NCBI GenBank assembly: GCA_013335235.1
Contig: JAAXVZ010000048.1
Coordinates: 1 to 8,234 of the forward strand
DNA: 8,234 nt
Direction: 5' to 3'
Source: Nanobdellota archaeon
GTDB taxonomy: Archaea > Nanobdellota > Nanobdellia > Woesearchaeales > GW2011-AR15
Shown here: piece by piece, positions 1 through 6,169 of the stretch
Numbering within the stretch: position 1 is the stretch's first letter
How the letters are laid out: every line of letters begins with the position of its first letter
Position numbers and translations under genes: made by a program
The notes under the pieces: generated by a model
The model's input: the letters and a program-made list of their open reading frames with translations, nothing else
Database searches by the model: none
Told to the model about the DNA's origin: nothing

Positions 1-243
1 ACTTTTTTTATCATTTTGTATATTATCAGGACATCTTCAGCCAAATATTCATACAGCTTGACAGCATTTCTGCATCAAAAAGGATTCCTTTATTTATGTG
101 TTTACTTTTTAAATCATCACTTAAGAATGATAAAAAAAGTAAACACTTAAATAATGGAATCCTTATTGCTGCAGAAATGCAGTCAAGCTGTATGAATATT
201 TGGCTGAAGATGGCCTGAGAATATACAAAATGATAACAAAAGT
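1..243. repeat. Long inverted repeat, 110-bp arms with 23-bp spacer
   Basis: Bases 1-110 are the reverse complement of 134-243 without gaps (each position pairs with 244 minus itself). I count 8 mismatches, at 7, 25, 31, 63, 75, 79, 89 and 97, so about 93% identity; 111-133 is an unpaired spacer. The left arm starts at the first base of the window, so the repeat may be longer than seen. Each arm contains, pointing outward, a TATA-like box and the same reading frame that enters the ATPase gene at 230. It could be a head-to-head duplication of two paralogous gene starts, a foldback or MITE-like element, or a hairpin replicon end. A simple assembly fold-back is less likely because the arms differ at several sites. 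Confidence 0.93.
147..154 (+). promoter_or_regulatory. Candidate TATA box in right arm of the inverted repeat
   Basis: The sequence TTAAATAA lies about 27 nt before the ATG at 177, which opens only a 13-codon frame ending at TGA 216-218. The ATPase start at 230 would then have a leader of about 50 nt. The mirror box in the left arm (97-90, minus strand, ATAAATAA) is nearly the same. The placement is weaker evidence than for the other promoters here because it does not lead directly to the ATPase start. Confidence 0.35.
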
Positions 244-868
244 GACGATTACAGACAAGTATAATGAAAGAAAGAACTTTTCCCATGAAGCATATGGATT
301 TCCAAATATGCCTGAAGGATTGAGCTTTGACTTGGATAGCTTAATTGTTTTGCTTATCGGAGACAATGCCAGCGGCAAAACAACTTTTTTAAATAGAGTA
401 AGAGATAGCGGGTCACCTCTTCCTGGCAAGATTAGCAGGGTGATGTGCGAATTAGATAAAGAATCTGCTCCAAACGGTGTTAGATGCTATGACTTTGCTT
501 GGTTTAATAAGCAGCAGCCTAGGCCAGACCCATTTTCTCATGAAGGAAAAGAACTAGCTCTTTCAAAATTATCCAAAGGAGAATACACGCTTGCAATGAT
601 AGACACTTTTCTGAATGCATACTCCCAAGCAAGAAGTTGCGTTCTTCTCCTAGATGAGCCTGAGCAGTCATTATCCATAAGGAATAGGACAAAATTAGTT
701 CATAGGCTGGAAGATTATACGCATAAATACCATCACCAGCTATTTATTGCTACCCATGCTATAGAATTTCTTGAATTGCCAATGACAAATGTGATTTGCT
801 TTGATGATAATCCTGCCAAATCATATAGACGAGAGGATTTCAACCTCCAATCCTACATTAAAGGATGA
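230..868 (+). CDS. Small ABC-type AAA ATPase (COG3910-like)
   Basis: This is a predicted soluble ATPase of 212 residues from ATG 230. A P-loop GDNASGKTT is at about 44-52, an ABC-signature-like LSKGE at 114-118, Walker B LLLDEPE at about 139-145, and a switch histidine in ATH at 176. The order and the short insert between Walker A and signature fit the stand-alone predicted ATPases of COG3910/AAA_21 rather than a transporter subunit, and no membrane gene is adjacent. The role of this family is not established. The frame stays open upstream to 155, and a TTG at 200 would add 10 residues. I prefer 230 because the protein then begins with a typical first beta strand (MITKVTI). The segment before about 243 lies inside the inverted repeat. 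GC in lines I counted is about 37-40%, lower than mutS, so it may be acquired. Confidence 0.85.
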   Translation: MITKVTITDKYNERKNFSHEAYGFPNMPEGLSFDLDSLIVLLIGDNASGKTTFLNRVRDSGSPLPGKISRVMCELDKESAPNGVRCYDFAWFNKQQPRPDPFSHEGKELALSKLSKGEYTLAMIDTFLNAYSQARSCVLLLDEPEQSLSIRNRTKLVHRLEDYTHKYHHQLFIATHAIEFLELPMTNVICFDDNPAKSYRREDFNLQSYIKG

Positions 869-904
869 CCTGCATATATAAAGCGTAGGATATAGGTTCA
901 AGGA

Positions 905-1095
905 CATAAAGTATTTTGCTGGCAGGCAAATATTTAAACTACATGTGCAACAAGCACAATGTAAGAGTATGCGATTAGGAAGCTCGCCAAATTGGCAGAT
1001 AGGCGCAAGGCTCTGCGCCAGGCCATCACTGGCAGTAGAAGAATTATGTTATTTGCAAGGCAAAATGGAACGGCCAGGGTTGCGCTGCTGGCTAC
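905..1095 (+). ncRNA. Hairpin-rich gap, possible structured RNA
   Basis: No convincing gene lies between 869 and 1096, but the interval has a run of short inverted repeats: 915-919/926-930, 986-988/994-996, 1002-1007/1014-1019 (six perfect pairs, GGCGCA with TGCGCC), 1022-1025/1030-1033, 1052-1056/1060-1064 and 1072-1077/1088-1093. It is more GC-rich than the flanks. TATA-like boxes at 875-882 (TATATAAA) and 930-937 (ATATTTAA) could start a plus-strand transcript near 905 or 960. I recognise no tRNA, SRP RNA, RNase P or box C/D motif. A minus-strand frame across the same bases (1110-934) reads as a hydrophobic peptide but lacks a normal start codon, so a decayed coding tail is an alternative. 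Strand and ends are guesses. Confidence 0.25.
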
Positions 1096-1096
1096 C

Positions 1097-1537
1097 TCAA
1101 TGCTGTAAAATCATATCGGCCAAAGGAGGAATAATATAGCTTGAGTTTAGCAAGATCTCCCGGAGCGGCTCATATCCCAGCCCTTTGCCTGACCAATCGC
1201 ATGCTTCAAAGAAGGCGTATTCTGCCATCCCTTCCAAAGAAAGAGGCCCGATGGAATTGTATTCTGTCTCTTTGCTTGGCAAAGTTATGCATGAAAGGAC
1301 ATAAAATCCTTCTTTTGCAAGGCAGAGTGTATTTTGTACCACAGCGCCTGGCCGGTCCGGCAAATCTCCCTGCCTCAACCCCAATTTGTCAATGTCATGA
1401 TGCAGAGCCAGCACCTGGCCTGGTCCAAGTTCCGCCTGAATATCCCTGAACATGGCCTGAGTAGCTTCATATTCCGACTTCAATCTGTCTGCATACTCCC
1501 TAAGTTCCCTTAATCGCTCCTCGAAATTATCCTGCAT
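1097..1537 (-). CDS. Uncharacterised protein with N-terminal coiled coil
   Basis: I do not recognise this 146-residue protein. Residues 1-37 are strongly charged and heptad-like (repeated E, R, L and K), predicting a helix or coiled coil. The rest (about 38-146) looks like a small mixed globular domain with no metal-binding or nucleotide-binding motif, signal peptide or membrane segment. The minus strand is preferred over the overlapping plus-strand frame (1141-1449) because its composition is protein-like and a TATA-like box lies 28 nt upstream of ATG 1537, as for other genes here. It is divergent from mutS with 138 bp between starts. The stop (1097-1099) is followed in another frame by a 58-codon hydrophobic stretch ending at 934. 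A frameshift that removed a C-terminal membrane helix is possible but unproven. Confidence 0.65.
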   Translation of the reverse strand: MQDNFEERLRELREYADRLKSEYEATQAMFRDIQAELGPGQVLALHHDIDKLGLRQGDLPDRPGAVVQNTLCLAKEGFYVLSCITLPSKETEYNSIGPLSLEGMAEYAFFEACDWSGKGLGYEPLREILLNSSYIIPPLADMILQH

Positions 1538-1561
1538 GCCAGATTTAGGAAAACAAAAGAG

Positions 1562-1569
1562 TATTTAAA
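1562..1569 (-). promoter_or_regulatory. TATA box for the 1537 gene
   Basis: On the minus strand the box reads TTTAAATA. Its centre is 28 nt from ATG 1537, so transcription should begin at or next to the start codon (leaderless mRNA). It is back to back with the mutS promoter. Confidence 0.65.
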
Positions 1570-1645
1570 CCGATTTGAGATGGGATGGGAACTGGTGCTA
1601 TGTCTGGATAGTCCAAGGGTTTTTTGTTTGGAGATGAGTTACTTT

Positions 1646-1653
1646 TATTAAAT
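1646..1653 (+). promoter_or_regulatory. TATA box for mutS
   Basis: TATTAAAT is centred 26.5 nt before ATG 1676, which supports that ATG as the start and a leaderless mRNA. No Shine-Dalgarno sequence precedes the ATG. Confidence 0.6.
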
Positions 1654-1675
1654 TACTACAATTTTCTACCCTCAA

Positions 1676-4168
1676 ATGGAACTCACTCCTGCCATGATGC
1701 AGTATATGGAGATAAAGAAGAAGCACAAAGACTGCATTGTCTTCTTCCGCATGGGTGACTTCTACGAGACTTTCTACGACGATGCAAAGGTGACTTCTAA
1801 GGCTCTTGATATCGCGCTCACAAGAAGAGGGATAAAGAATACAGAGCGTGAGATACCACTGGCAGGCATCCCCTATCATAGCCTTGACACATATCTTGCA
1901 AAGATGATAAAACAGGGATTCAAGGTAGTCCTCGTCGACCAGATAGAGGACCCGAAGCTGGCCAAAGGATTGGTCAAGAGGGATGTTGTCAGGATAGTGA
2001 CTCCTGGCACGTATATGGAGACAACTAGCAAGGCGAACAACTTCGCATGCGCGATATTCCCTGCAAAAGAAAAGGTCGGCGTCGCCTTAGCTGATCTTTC
2101 CACAGGAGAATTCTACACATTTGAAAGAGATGATCTGGCATCTGCCCTCCAGGACATACAGAAATTCCCGGTGAGCGAGGTCATGCTGCCCATGAGCTAT
2201 GAGAAGGCGAGCATCACCAGCGAGCTGAAAGAATACAGATTATACCTAACTTATATCAGCGACATCGAGTTCTACCACCAGAACGCTCAAGAGGCTCTGA
2301 CATCACACTTCAAGGTGCACAGCCTTGACGGCTTCGGGCTGAAGGCAAAAGAGGCTGCTGTCTCTGCAGCAGGAGCGCTCCTGTCATACTTACACGAGAC
2401 GCAGAAAAGCCGCCTTGGCCAGATATCTCATATCAGCTATTACTCTGACAAGGACCATCTGGCTATGGACCAGGTGACAATCAGGAACCTGGAGATAGAC
2501 GGTACAGAGAAAAGCCTTTTTTCTCTCCTTGACAGGACAGGGACAGCGATGGGAAGCAGGCTGTTGAAACGGACATTGATATCTCCTCTCACTGACTCTG
2601 CAAGGATACTCGGAAGGCATGCTGCTATAGAGGAGCTCTGCGGAAAGCAGTTCCTGCTAGAAGAGCTGAGGGAACTATTGAGGAAAGTCGGGGATATAGA
2701 CAGGCTGACAGCGAGGATCTGTTTCGGGAACGCGTCTCCCCGAGACCTCGCAAACCTCCAGGCATCTCTCTCCCTCATACCGGATATAAAGAAGATACTC
2801 ACTGATATGGATTCTGAGCTCCTGACAAAGCTCGCAGAAATAGAAGAGAACCATGATGTCGCAGAGGAGATAGACAAAGCTATCTGCGACGAGCCGCCTA
2901 TATCCATGAATGAAGGCGGGTTCATAAGGGATGGCTACAACCCTGAGCTTGACAGGTACAGGCTGATTGCGCATGACGCTAAAAAACTCCTGTTGAAGAT
3001 AGAGGAAGAGGAGAAACAGAAGACAGGGATAAAATCCCTCAAGATAAGGTACAACCAGGTGTTCGGGTATTATATCGACGTGACAAAGCCTAACCTCGAT
3101 ATGGTCCCTGCGCATTTCGTAAAGAAGCAGACACTCGTGAATTCCGAGCGATTCATAACTGACGAACTAAAGAAGCTTGAGGACGAGATACTAAATGCCC
3201 AGGACAGGATGATAGATATCGAGAAGGCGCTGTTTTCTGCGCTTATCGAAAAGATAAGGGCTGTCTCAAAGAAGATCCAGCTGTCATCAGACAAGCTTGC
3301 TATGCTGGATATGCTGTGCGCCTTCTCCATCGTCTCTCTCAAGAGCTCCTATGTCAAGCCGACAATAGATGATTCAAAAAAGCTGATCCTGAAAAAAAGC
3401 AGGCATCCGATTGTTGAAGTCATGTCTGACTTTGTCTCAAACGATGTATCGATTGACGAAGAGAATAGAGTCATGATAATCACAGGCCCTAACATGGCTG
3501 GAAAAAGCGTCTTCATGAAACAGGTCGCCCTCTCTGTCGTCCTGGCCCAGGCAGGCTGTTTTGTGCCTGCAGACAGCGCGACAATAGGGATCGTCGACAA
3601 GATATTCTCAAGGACTGGCGCGACGGATGATATCTCTACTGGCCAAAGCACGTTCATGGTCGAAATGACGCAGACAGCGCAAATTTTGAATAATGCGACG
3701 GAGAGAAGCCTGATTATACTAGATGAGATAGGGCGCGGGACCAGCACTTTTGATGGCGTTGCGATTGCCTGGGCTGTCGCAGAGTTCATCGCGACAAAGA
3801 TCAAGGCAAAGACAATGTTCGCGACACATTATCATGTGCTGAATAACCTGGAGAAGCAGGTCAAGGGCGTGAAGAACTACAACATCGCTGTCCAGGAGAA
3901 GGAAGACAAGATAATCTTCCTGAGGAAAATCATAGATGGCGGGACAGACAAGAGCTACGGCATCCACGTAGCGAAGCTGGCAGGCATGCCTACTGAGGTT
4001 GTCGATATATCAAGGAGGATCCAGTTCAAGCTTGAGCAGGAAGACGACATCTCTGAAAAGATTGTCGTCGAGACCAGGAAGAGGAAAGAGAAGGACAAGA
4101 TAAGGCGCGATATAGAGGAAGTCGACAGGCTGATCAAGAGCAGGCAGAAGACACTTGACGAGCTCTAA
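1676..4168 (+). CDS. mutS: DNA mismatch repair protein MutS
   Basis: MutS binds base-base mismatches and small loops as a dimer and uses ATP to signal repair. At 830 residues it is close to bacterial MutS1 (about 850). The N-terminal domain has the mismatch-probing F-x-E motif at F29-Y30-E31, which separates it from MutS2 and most MutS paralogues. Connector, lever and clamp regions follow, with the core restarting near 264. The ATPase has Walker A GPNMAGKS at 604-611, STGQSTFMVEM at 654-664, Walker B LIILDEIGRGTSTFDG at 679-694 and ATH at 716-718, then the usual C-terminal GIHVAKLAGMP. Val rather than the usual Thr follows the Walker A serine. The last 40 residues are charged and coiled; I see neither a beta-clamp motif nor a PCNA-binding box. 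MutS1 is patchy in archaea and usually seen as a bacterial import. No mutL is nearby. Confidence 0.98.
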   Translation: MELTPAMMQYMEIKKKHKDCIVFFRMGDFYETFYDDAKVTSKALDIALTRRGIKNTEREIPLAGIPYHSLDTYLAKMIKQGFKVVLVDQIEDPKLAKGLVKRDVVRIVTPGTYMETTSKANNFACAIFPAKEKVGVALADLSTGEFYTFERDDLASALQDIQKFPVSEVMLPMSYEKASITSELKEYRLYLTYISDIEFYHQNAQEALTSHFKVHSLDGFGLKAKEAAVSAAGALLSYLHETQKSRLGQISHISYYSDKDHLAMDQVTIRNLEIDGTEKSLFSLLDRTGTAMGSRLLKRTLISPLTDSARILGRHAAIEELCGKQFLLEELRELLRKVGDIDRLTARICFGNASPRDLANLQASLSLIPDIKKILTDMDSELLTKLAEIEENHDVAEEIDKAICDEPPISMNEGGFIRDGYNPELDRYRLIAHDAKKLLLKIEEEEKQKTGIKSLKIRYNQVFGYYIDVTKPNLDMVPAHFVKKQTLVNSERFITDELKKLEDEILNAQDRMIDIEKALFSALIEKIRAVSKKIQLSSDKLAMLDMLCAFSIVSLKSSYVKPTIDDSKKLILKKSRHPIVEVMSDFVSNDVSIDEENRVMIITGPNMAGKSVFMKQVALSVVLAQAGCFVPADSATIGIVDKIFSRTGATDDISTGQSTFMVEMTQTAQILNNATERSLIILDEIGRGTSTFDGVAIAWAVAEFIATKIKAKTMFATHYHVLNNLEKQVKGVKNYNIAVQEKEDKIIFLRKIIDGGTDKSYGIHVAKLAGMPTEVVDISRRIQFKLEQEDDISEKIVVETRKRKEKDKIRRDIEEVDRLIKSRQKTLDEL

Positions 4169-4186
4169 AAGAAAGTTCTGGTTAGG

Positions 4187-4194
4187 TTTATATA
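4187..4194 (+). promoter_or_regulatory. TATA box for the 4217 gene
   Basis: TTTATATA is centred 26.5 nt before ATG 4217. The 16 bases at 4182-4197 are identical to those at 5515-5530 before the other methyltransferase gene, including the TTAGG just upstream of the box, and the distance to the ATG is the same. Confidence 0.75.
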
Positions 4195-4216
4195 TAAAAT
4201 GGTTCTGGTCCCCTGC

Positions 4217-4915
4217 ATGGACATATTTTTTCCATCAGACAAGAGCTATGCAGGCATAGACTTCGGATGCGCGAATGCTGAAAGACTAATATGCCTTGCA
4301 AGAGCTAACGCCGGAAAAGAGTATCTTGGTATAGATGTGGACAAGCCAGACTTCCTTGGACTGCCAAGGAATATAGATTTTTTTGTTGGTGCTGCGGAGC
4401 AGGTGCTGCCAGAACTGAAGAAGCCTGCTTCCGAGATATACATGGACTTCTTCCTGAATGGTACACAAAACAGATCGTTGATACTTGATGAACTGCAGCC
4501 ACACCTGAAAAAGTGTTCAGCGGTATATATCACAGAGACCGCTGCAATCACGCCGCTGCTTGTAGGTGAGCTCTATATGGCAGGATATGAAGTTGCAAGG
4601 ATAGGCCCATTGGCATCTATGCCCAGCGCGTTCTTTACACACTCTGCTCTGAGATATATGAAGCTTGACTCTCTTGCCAGGCAGAACCAGGAAGGAAATG
4701 TAGATAAAGAAAAGATTGAAGGATATGACATACATAAATGCGGCAGCATGCAGGTATGGCTTCCAAAAGGCTCAGATTATGCAATACCTGATCCATACAG
4801 TGGGCTGAAGGATTCATTTCCAAGGCACTTGCCTTCATGGGCAGAGAATGATTGGATAGAGCAGATAACAGAAATAACGCCTATCACGATGATTGCAAGG
4901 CTGAAAAGGCCGTAG
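4217..4915 (+). CDS. SAM-methyltransferase-like protein, degenerate Rossmann fold
   Basis: The protein has 232 residues. Residues 11-42 form a class I methyltransferase start: a strand and glycine loop (AGIDFGCANAE, 12-22) and a second strand ending in acids (LGIDVD, 37-42) that would hold the SAM ribose. A third strand (EIYMDFF, 73-79) sits where TrmB-like enzymes carry their catalytic-loop motif, but the NPPY or DPWPK type residues are absent. The substrate is unknown and activity uncertain. The C-terminal half (about 125-232) is unlike anything I recognise. I start it at ATG 4217 rather than the in-frame ATG 4199, because 4199 overlaps the end of the TATA box and would lie before the expected transcription start. 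It is convergent with cmk, 22 bp apart. A role in tRNA modification is only a guess from the TrmB resemblance. Confidence 0.75.
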   Translation: MDIFFPSDKSYAGIDFGCANAERLICLARANAGKEYLGIDVDKPDFLGLPRNIDFFVGAAEQVLPELKKPASEIYMDFFLNGTQNRSLILDELQPHLKKCSAVYITETAAITPLLVGELYMAGYEVARIGPLASMPSAFFTHSALRYMKLDSLARQNQEGNVDKEKIEGYDIHKCGSMQVWLPKGSDYAIPDPYSGLKDSFPRHLPSWAENDWIEQITEITPITMIARLKRP

Positions 4916-4927
4916 CTGATATTAATC

Positions 4928-4949
4928 TAAGAGGCTCTTATCTGTTTTT
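4928..4949 (+). terminator. Candidate terminator between convergent genes
   Basis: A 13-bp odd-centred palindrome (TAAGAGGCTCTTA, 4928-4940) spans the cmk stop codon and is followed on the plus strand by TTTTT at 4945-4949. Archaeal termination mainly uses T-tracts, so this could stop transcription of the 4217 gene. The palindrome has too small a loop to be a strong hairpin, and no T-tract serves the minus strand. Confidence 0.3.
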
Positions 4950-5468
4950 AGGGAGTTTCTTTAAGACCATGTCAAAAACAGTCTGGACACCCATCCCTGT
5001 GGTCTCAAGGACTAGGTCATAGTTCTCCTTTTTCCTGAAGTCAAAAGAATACAGCTTCATCCATCTTGTCCTGTTTGTATCTTCCCTTAGCATGATCTTA
5101 TCAACGGCATCCTTGTCATCCTTATATTTCTGAGGTTCCCTTAATAATACGCGGTGAGCCCTCTCTTTTATGTCTCCGTCCATAAAAACCTTGAAGGCAT
5201 GCGGTATAAAGCATGGTGCAAGCCAGCCGTCTATGACAAAATCATCCTCTTTTTTTCCTAGAGTTCGCTGGCGGTCATCTACCATCCTGTCTATGCTCGG
5301 GTCCTTTTTCTCAAGCTCGCCAAGCTCTTCGATTGTGATGCCTTTCTCCTTCGCTATCTCTCTCTGGAAATCTCCTGATGAATAGTGCCTGTAACCGAGT
5401 TTTTCTGCAAGCATCTTTGCGATTGTGCTTTTGCCAGAGCCTGCTGTGCCTGAGATTGCGATGATCAT
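4938..5468 (-). CDS. cmk: Cytidylate kinase, archaeal-type family
   Basis: It is expected to phosphorylate CMP (and dCMP) to the diphosphate with ATP, in the cytoplasm. The 176-residue length fits the short archaeal CMP kinases rather than the roughly 225-residue bacterial Cmk. Walker A GTAGSGKST is at 7-15. SSGDFQRE at 30-37 matches the NMP-binding start, and the D-P-x-I-D-R segment at 56-61 is typical of this group. The lid region has R-E-D-x-N-R-T-R, about residues 127-134, followed by a conserved Y-x-x-D-F and YDLVLET. The NMP-contact motif usually written G-R-L-A is G81-W82-L83-A84 here, so an arginine is replaced by tryptophan and substrate choice may differ. ATG 5468 lies 27.5 nt from a TATA-like box. 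The pyrH gene is about 0.7 kb away. Confidence 0.88.
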   Translation of the reverse strand: MIIAISGTAGSGKSTIAKMLAEKLGYRHYSSGDFQREIAKEKGITIEELGELEKKDPSIDRMVDDRQRTLGKKEDDFVIDGWLAPCFIPHAFKVFMDGDIKERAHRVLLREPQKYKDDKDAVDKIMLREDTNRTRWMKLYSFDFRKKENYDLVLETTGMGVQTVFDMVLKKLPKNR

Positions 5469-5491
5469 ACCCGCTTAAATCTAATGCTAGG

Positions 5492-5499
5492 TTAAATAT
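5492..5499 (-). promoter_or_regulatory. TATA box for cmk
   Basis: On the minus strand it reads ATATTTAA, centred 27.5 nt from ATG 5468. It lies 28 bp centre to centre from the oppositely facing box at 5520-5527, so the two pre-initiation complexes may compete for this short divergent region. Confidence 0.6.
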
Positions 5500-5519
5500 T
5501 TGACGGCGCCCTGCTTAGG

Positions 5520-5527
5520 TTTATATA
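5520..5527 (+). promoter_or_regulatory. TATA box for the 5550 methyltransferase gene
   Basis: TTTATATA is centred 26.5 nt before ATG 5550. It sits in a 16-base sequence (5515-5530) identical to 4182-4197 upstream of the 4217 gene. Confidence 0.75.
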
Positions 5528-5549
5528 TAACGAGTTTGCCTTCCGAGAT

Positions 5550-6134
5550 ATGGACTTGCTTTCTCTCTTAGGGATAAACCATATCCCTAAAGGATACCAT
5601 AGACCTGTGACTACTGAAAGCTACAGGATAGAAGAAGAGCAGCCTAGATTTCCGGTACTGTCTGATCGCGTAATTGATGTAGGATGCTCAAATGGCGCCT
5701 TAACGAACTGGATAAGAAGTAAGTACCCTATGATAACTTATCTCCAAGGAATAGACATTGATAATAAACTTGTTGAATCCGCTAAAGCGCAATATCCAAA
5801 TGTATTTTTCACTTGTGGAGATGGATACTATAATCTATTAGGACAGATAAACGGAATACCTGCTGATTATATCCTCATGATGAATCACATTGGTTGGAAA
5901 GCGCGCGAACTGGCATATCATTACGGAGAAGAGGGTTTAGAAGATTTCGTCGCCTCTCCTCACCAAGCCCTTAAAGAAGGTGGGCATTTGATAATCACTC
6001 GCGCGGAAGCAAGGCTAGTGTGCAAGAAGACCGGAAACAGGTTTGATGTCGTTGAATTTATCCCTTATTTTGCAGAGGAGTCTTTCCCGGATATGACTTT
6101 ACTCAGAAGAACTATAGAAAACGCAAAGTTCTAG
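5550..6134 (+). CDS. Class I SAM-dependent methyltransferase
   Basis: The predicted enzyme has 194 residues and transfers a methyl group from SAM to an unknown substrate. Motif I is VIDVGCSNG at 41-49. Motif II follows with GIDID at 67-71, whose acids should bind the SAM ribose. An acidic GDG at 90-92 and the strand DYILMMNHIGW at 106-116 stand at the motif III/IV positions, and a late EGGHLIITRAE strand matches the typical C-terminal beta segment. There is no NPPY, DPPY or PC motif, so nucleic-acid N6 or C5 methylation is unlikely; a small molecule or a protein is more plausible. The short N-terminus (1-38) carries no recognised domain. It is divergent from cmk and ends 35 bp before pyrH, which has its own promoter. 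The gene looks AT-richer than mutS by eye. Confidence 0.82.
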   Translation: MDLLSLLGINHIPKGYHRPVTTESYRIEEEQPRFPVLSDRVIDVGCSNGALTNWIRSKYPMITYLQGIDIDNKLVESAKAQYPNVFFTCGDGYYNLLGQINGIPADYILMMNHIGWKARELAYHYGEEGLEDFVASPHQALKEGGHLIITRAEARLVCKKTGNRFDVVEFIPYFAEESFPDMTLLRRTIENAKF

Positions 6135-6138
6135 CAAG

Positions 6139-6146
6139 ATATAAAT
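6139..6146 (+). promoter_or_regulatory. TATA box for pyrH
   Basis: ATATAAAT begins five bases after the upstream methyltransferase stop codon and is centred 27.5 nt before ATG 6170. This suggests pyrH is transcribed on its own, leaderless, despite following a same-strand gene by only 35 bp. Confidence 0.65.
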
Positions 6147-6169
6147 AAGGGCAGGGATTATTAAGCTGC

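Noticed and set aside
26..286. Minus-strand frame of 86 codons across the inverted repeat
   Set aside because: It is hydrophobic and phenylalanine-rich because it reads AT-rich repeat DNA, and it overlaps the ATPase start antisense.
905..1100. tRNA, SRP RNA, RNase P or box C/D RNA
   Set aside because: I found no T-loop, anticodon arm, SRP helix 8 motif, RNase P core motif, or paired C and D boxes.
945..1139. Plus-strand frame of 64 codons from GTG 945
   Set aside because: It is rich in Cys, Trp and Arg with no protein-like pattern. The nearby TATA-like box (930-937) is only about 12 nt away, and the bases form serial hairpins.
1141..1449. Plus-strand frame of 102 codons
   Set aside because: It begins with TTG, has unlikely composition, and lies opposite the better-supported minus-strand gene at 1097-1537.
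2440..3804. Several long minus-strand frames inside mutS
   Set aside because: They are Ser- and Ile-rich antisense readings of mutS codons with no promoter or motif.
4246..4838. Minus-strand frames inside the 4217 gene
   Set aside because: They are antisense shadows with Cys-rich sequences and no TATA-like box at the expected distance.
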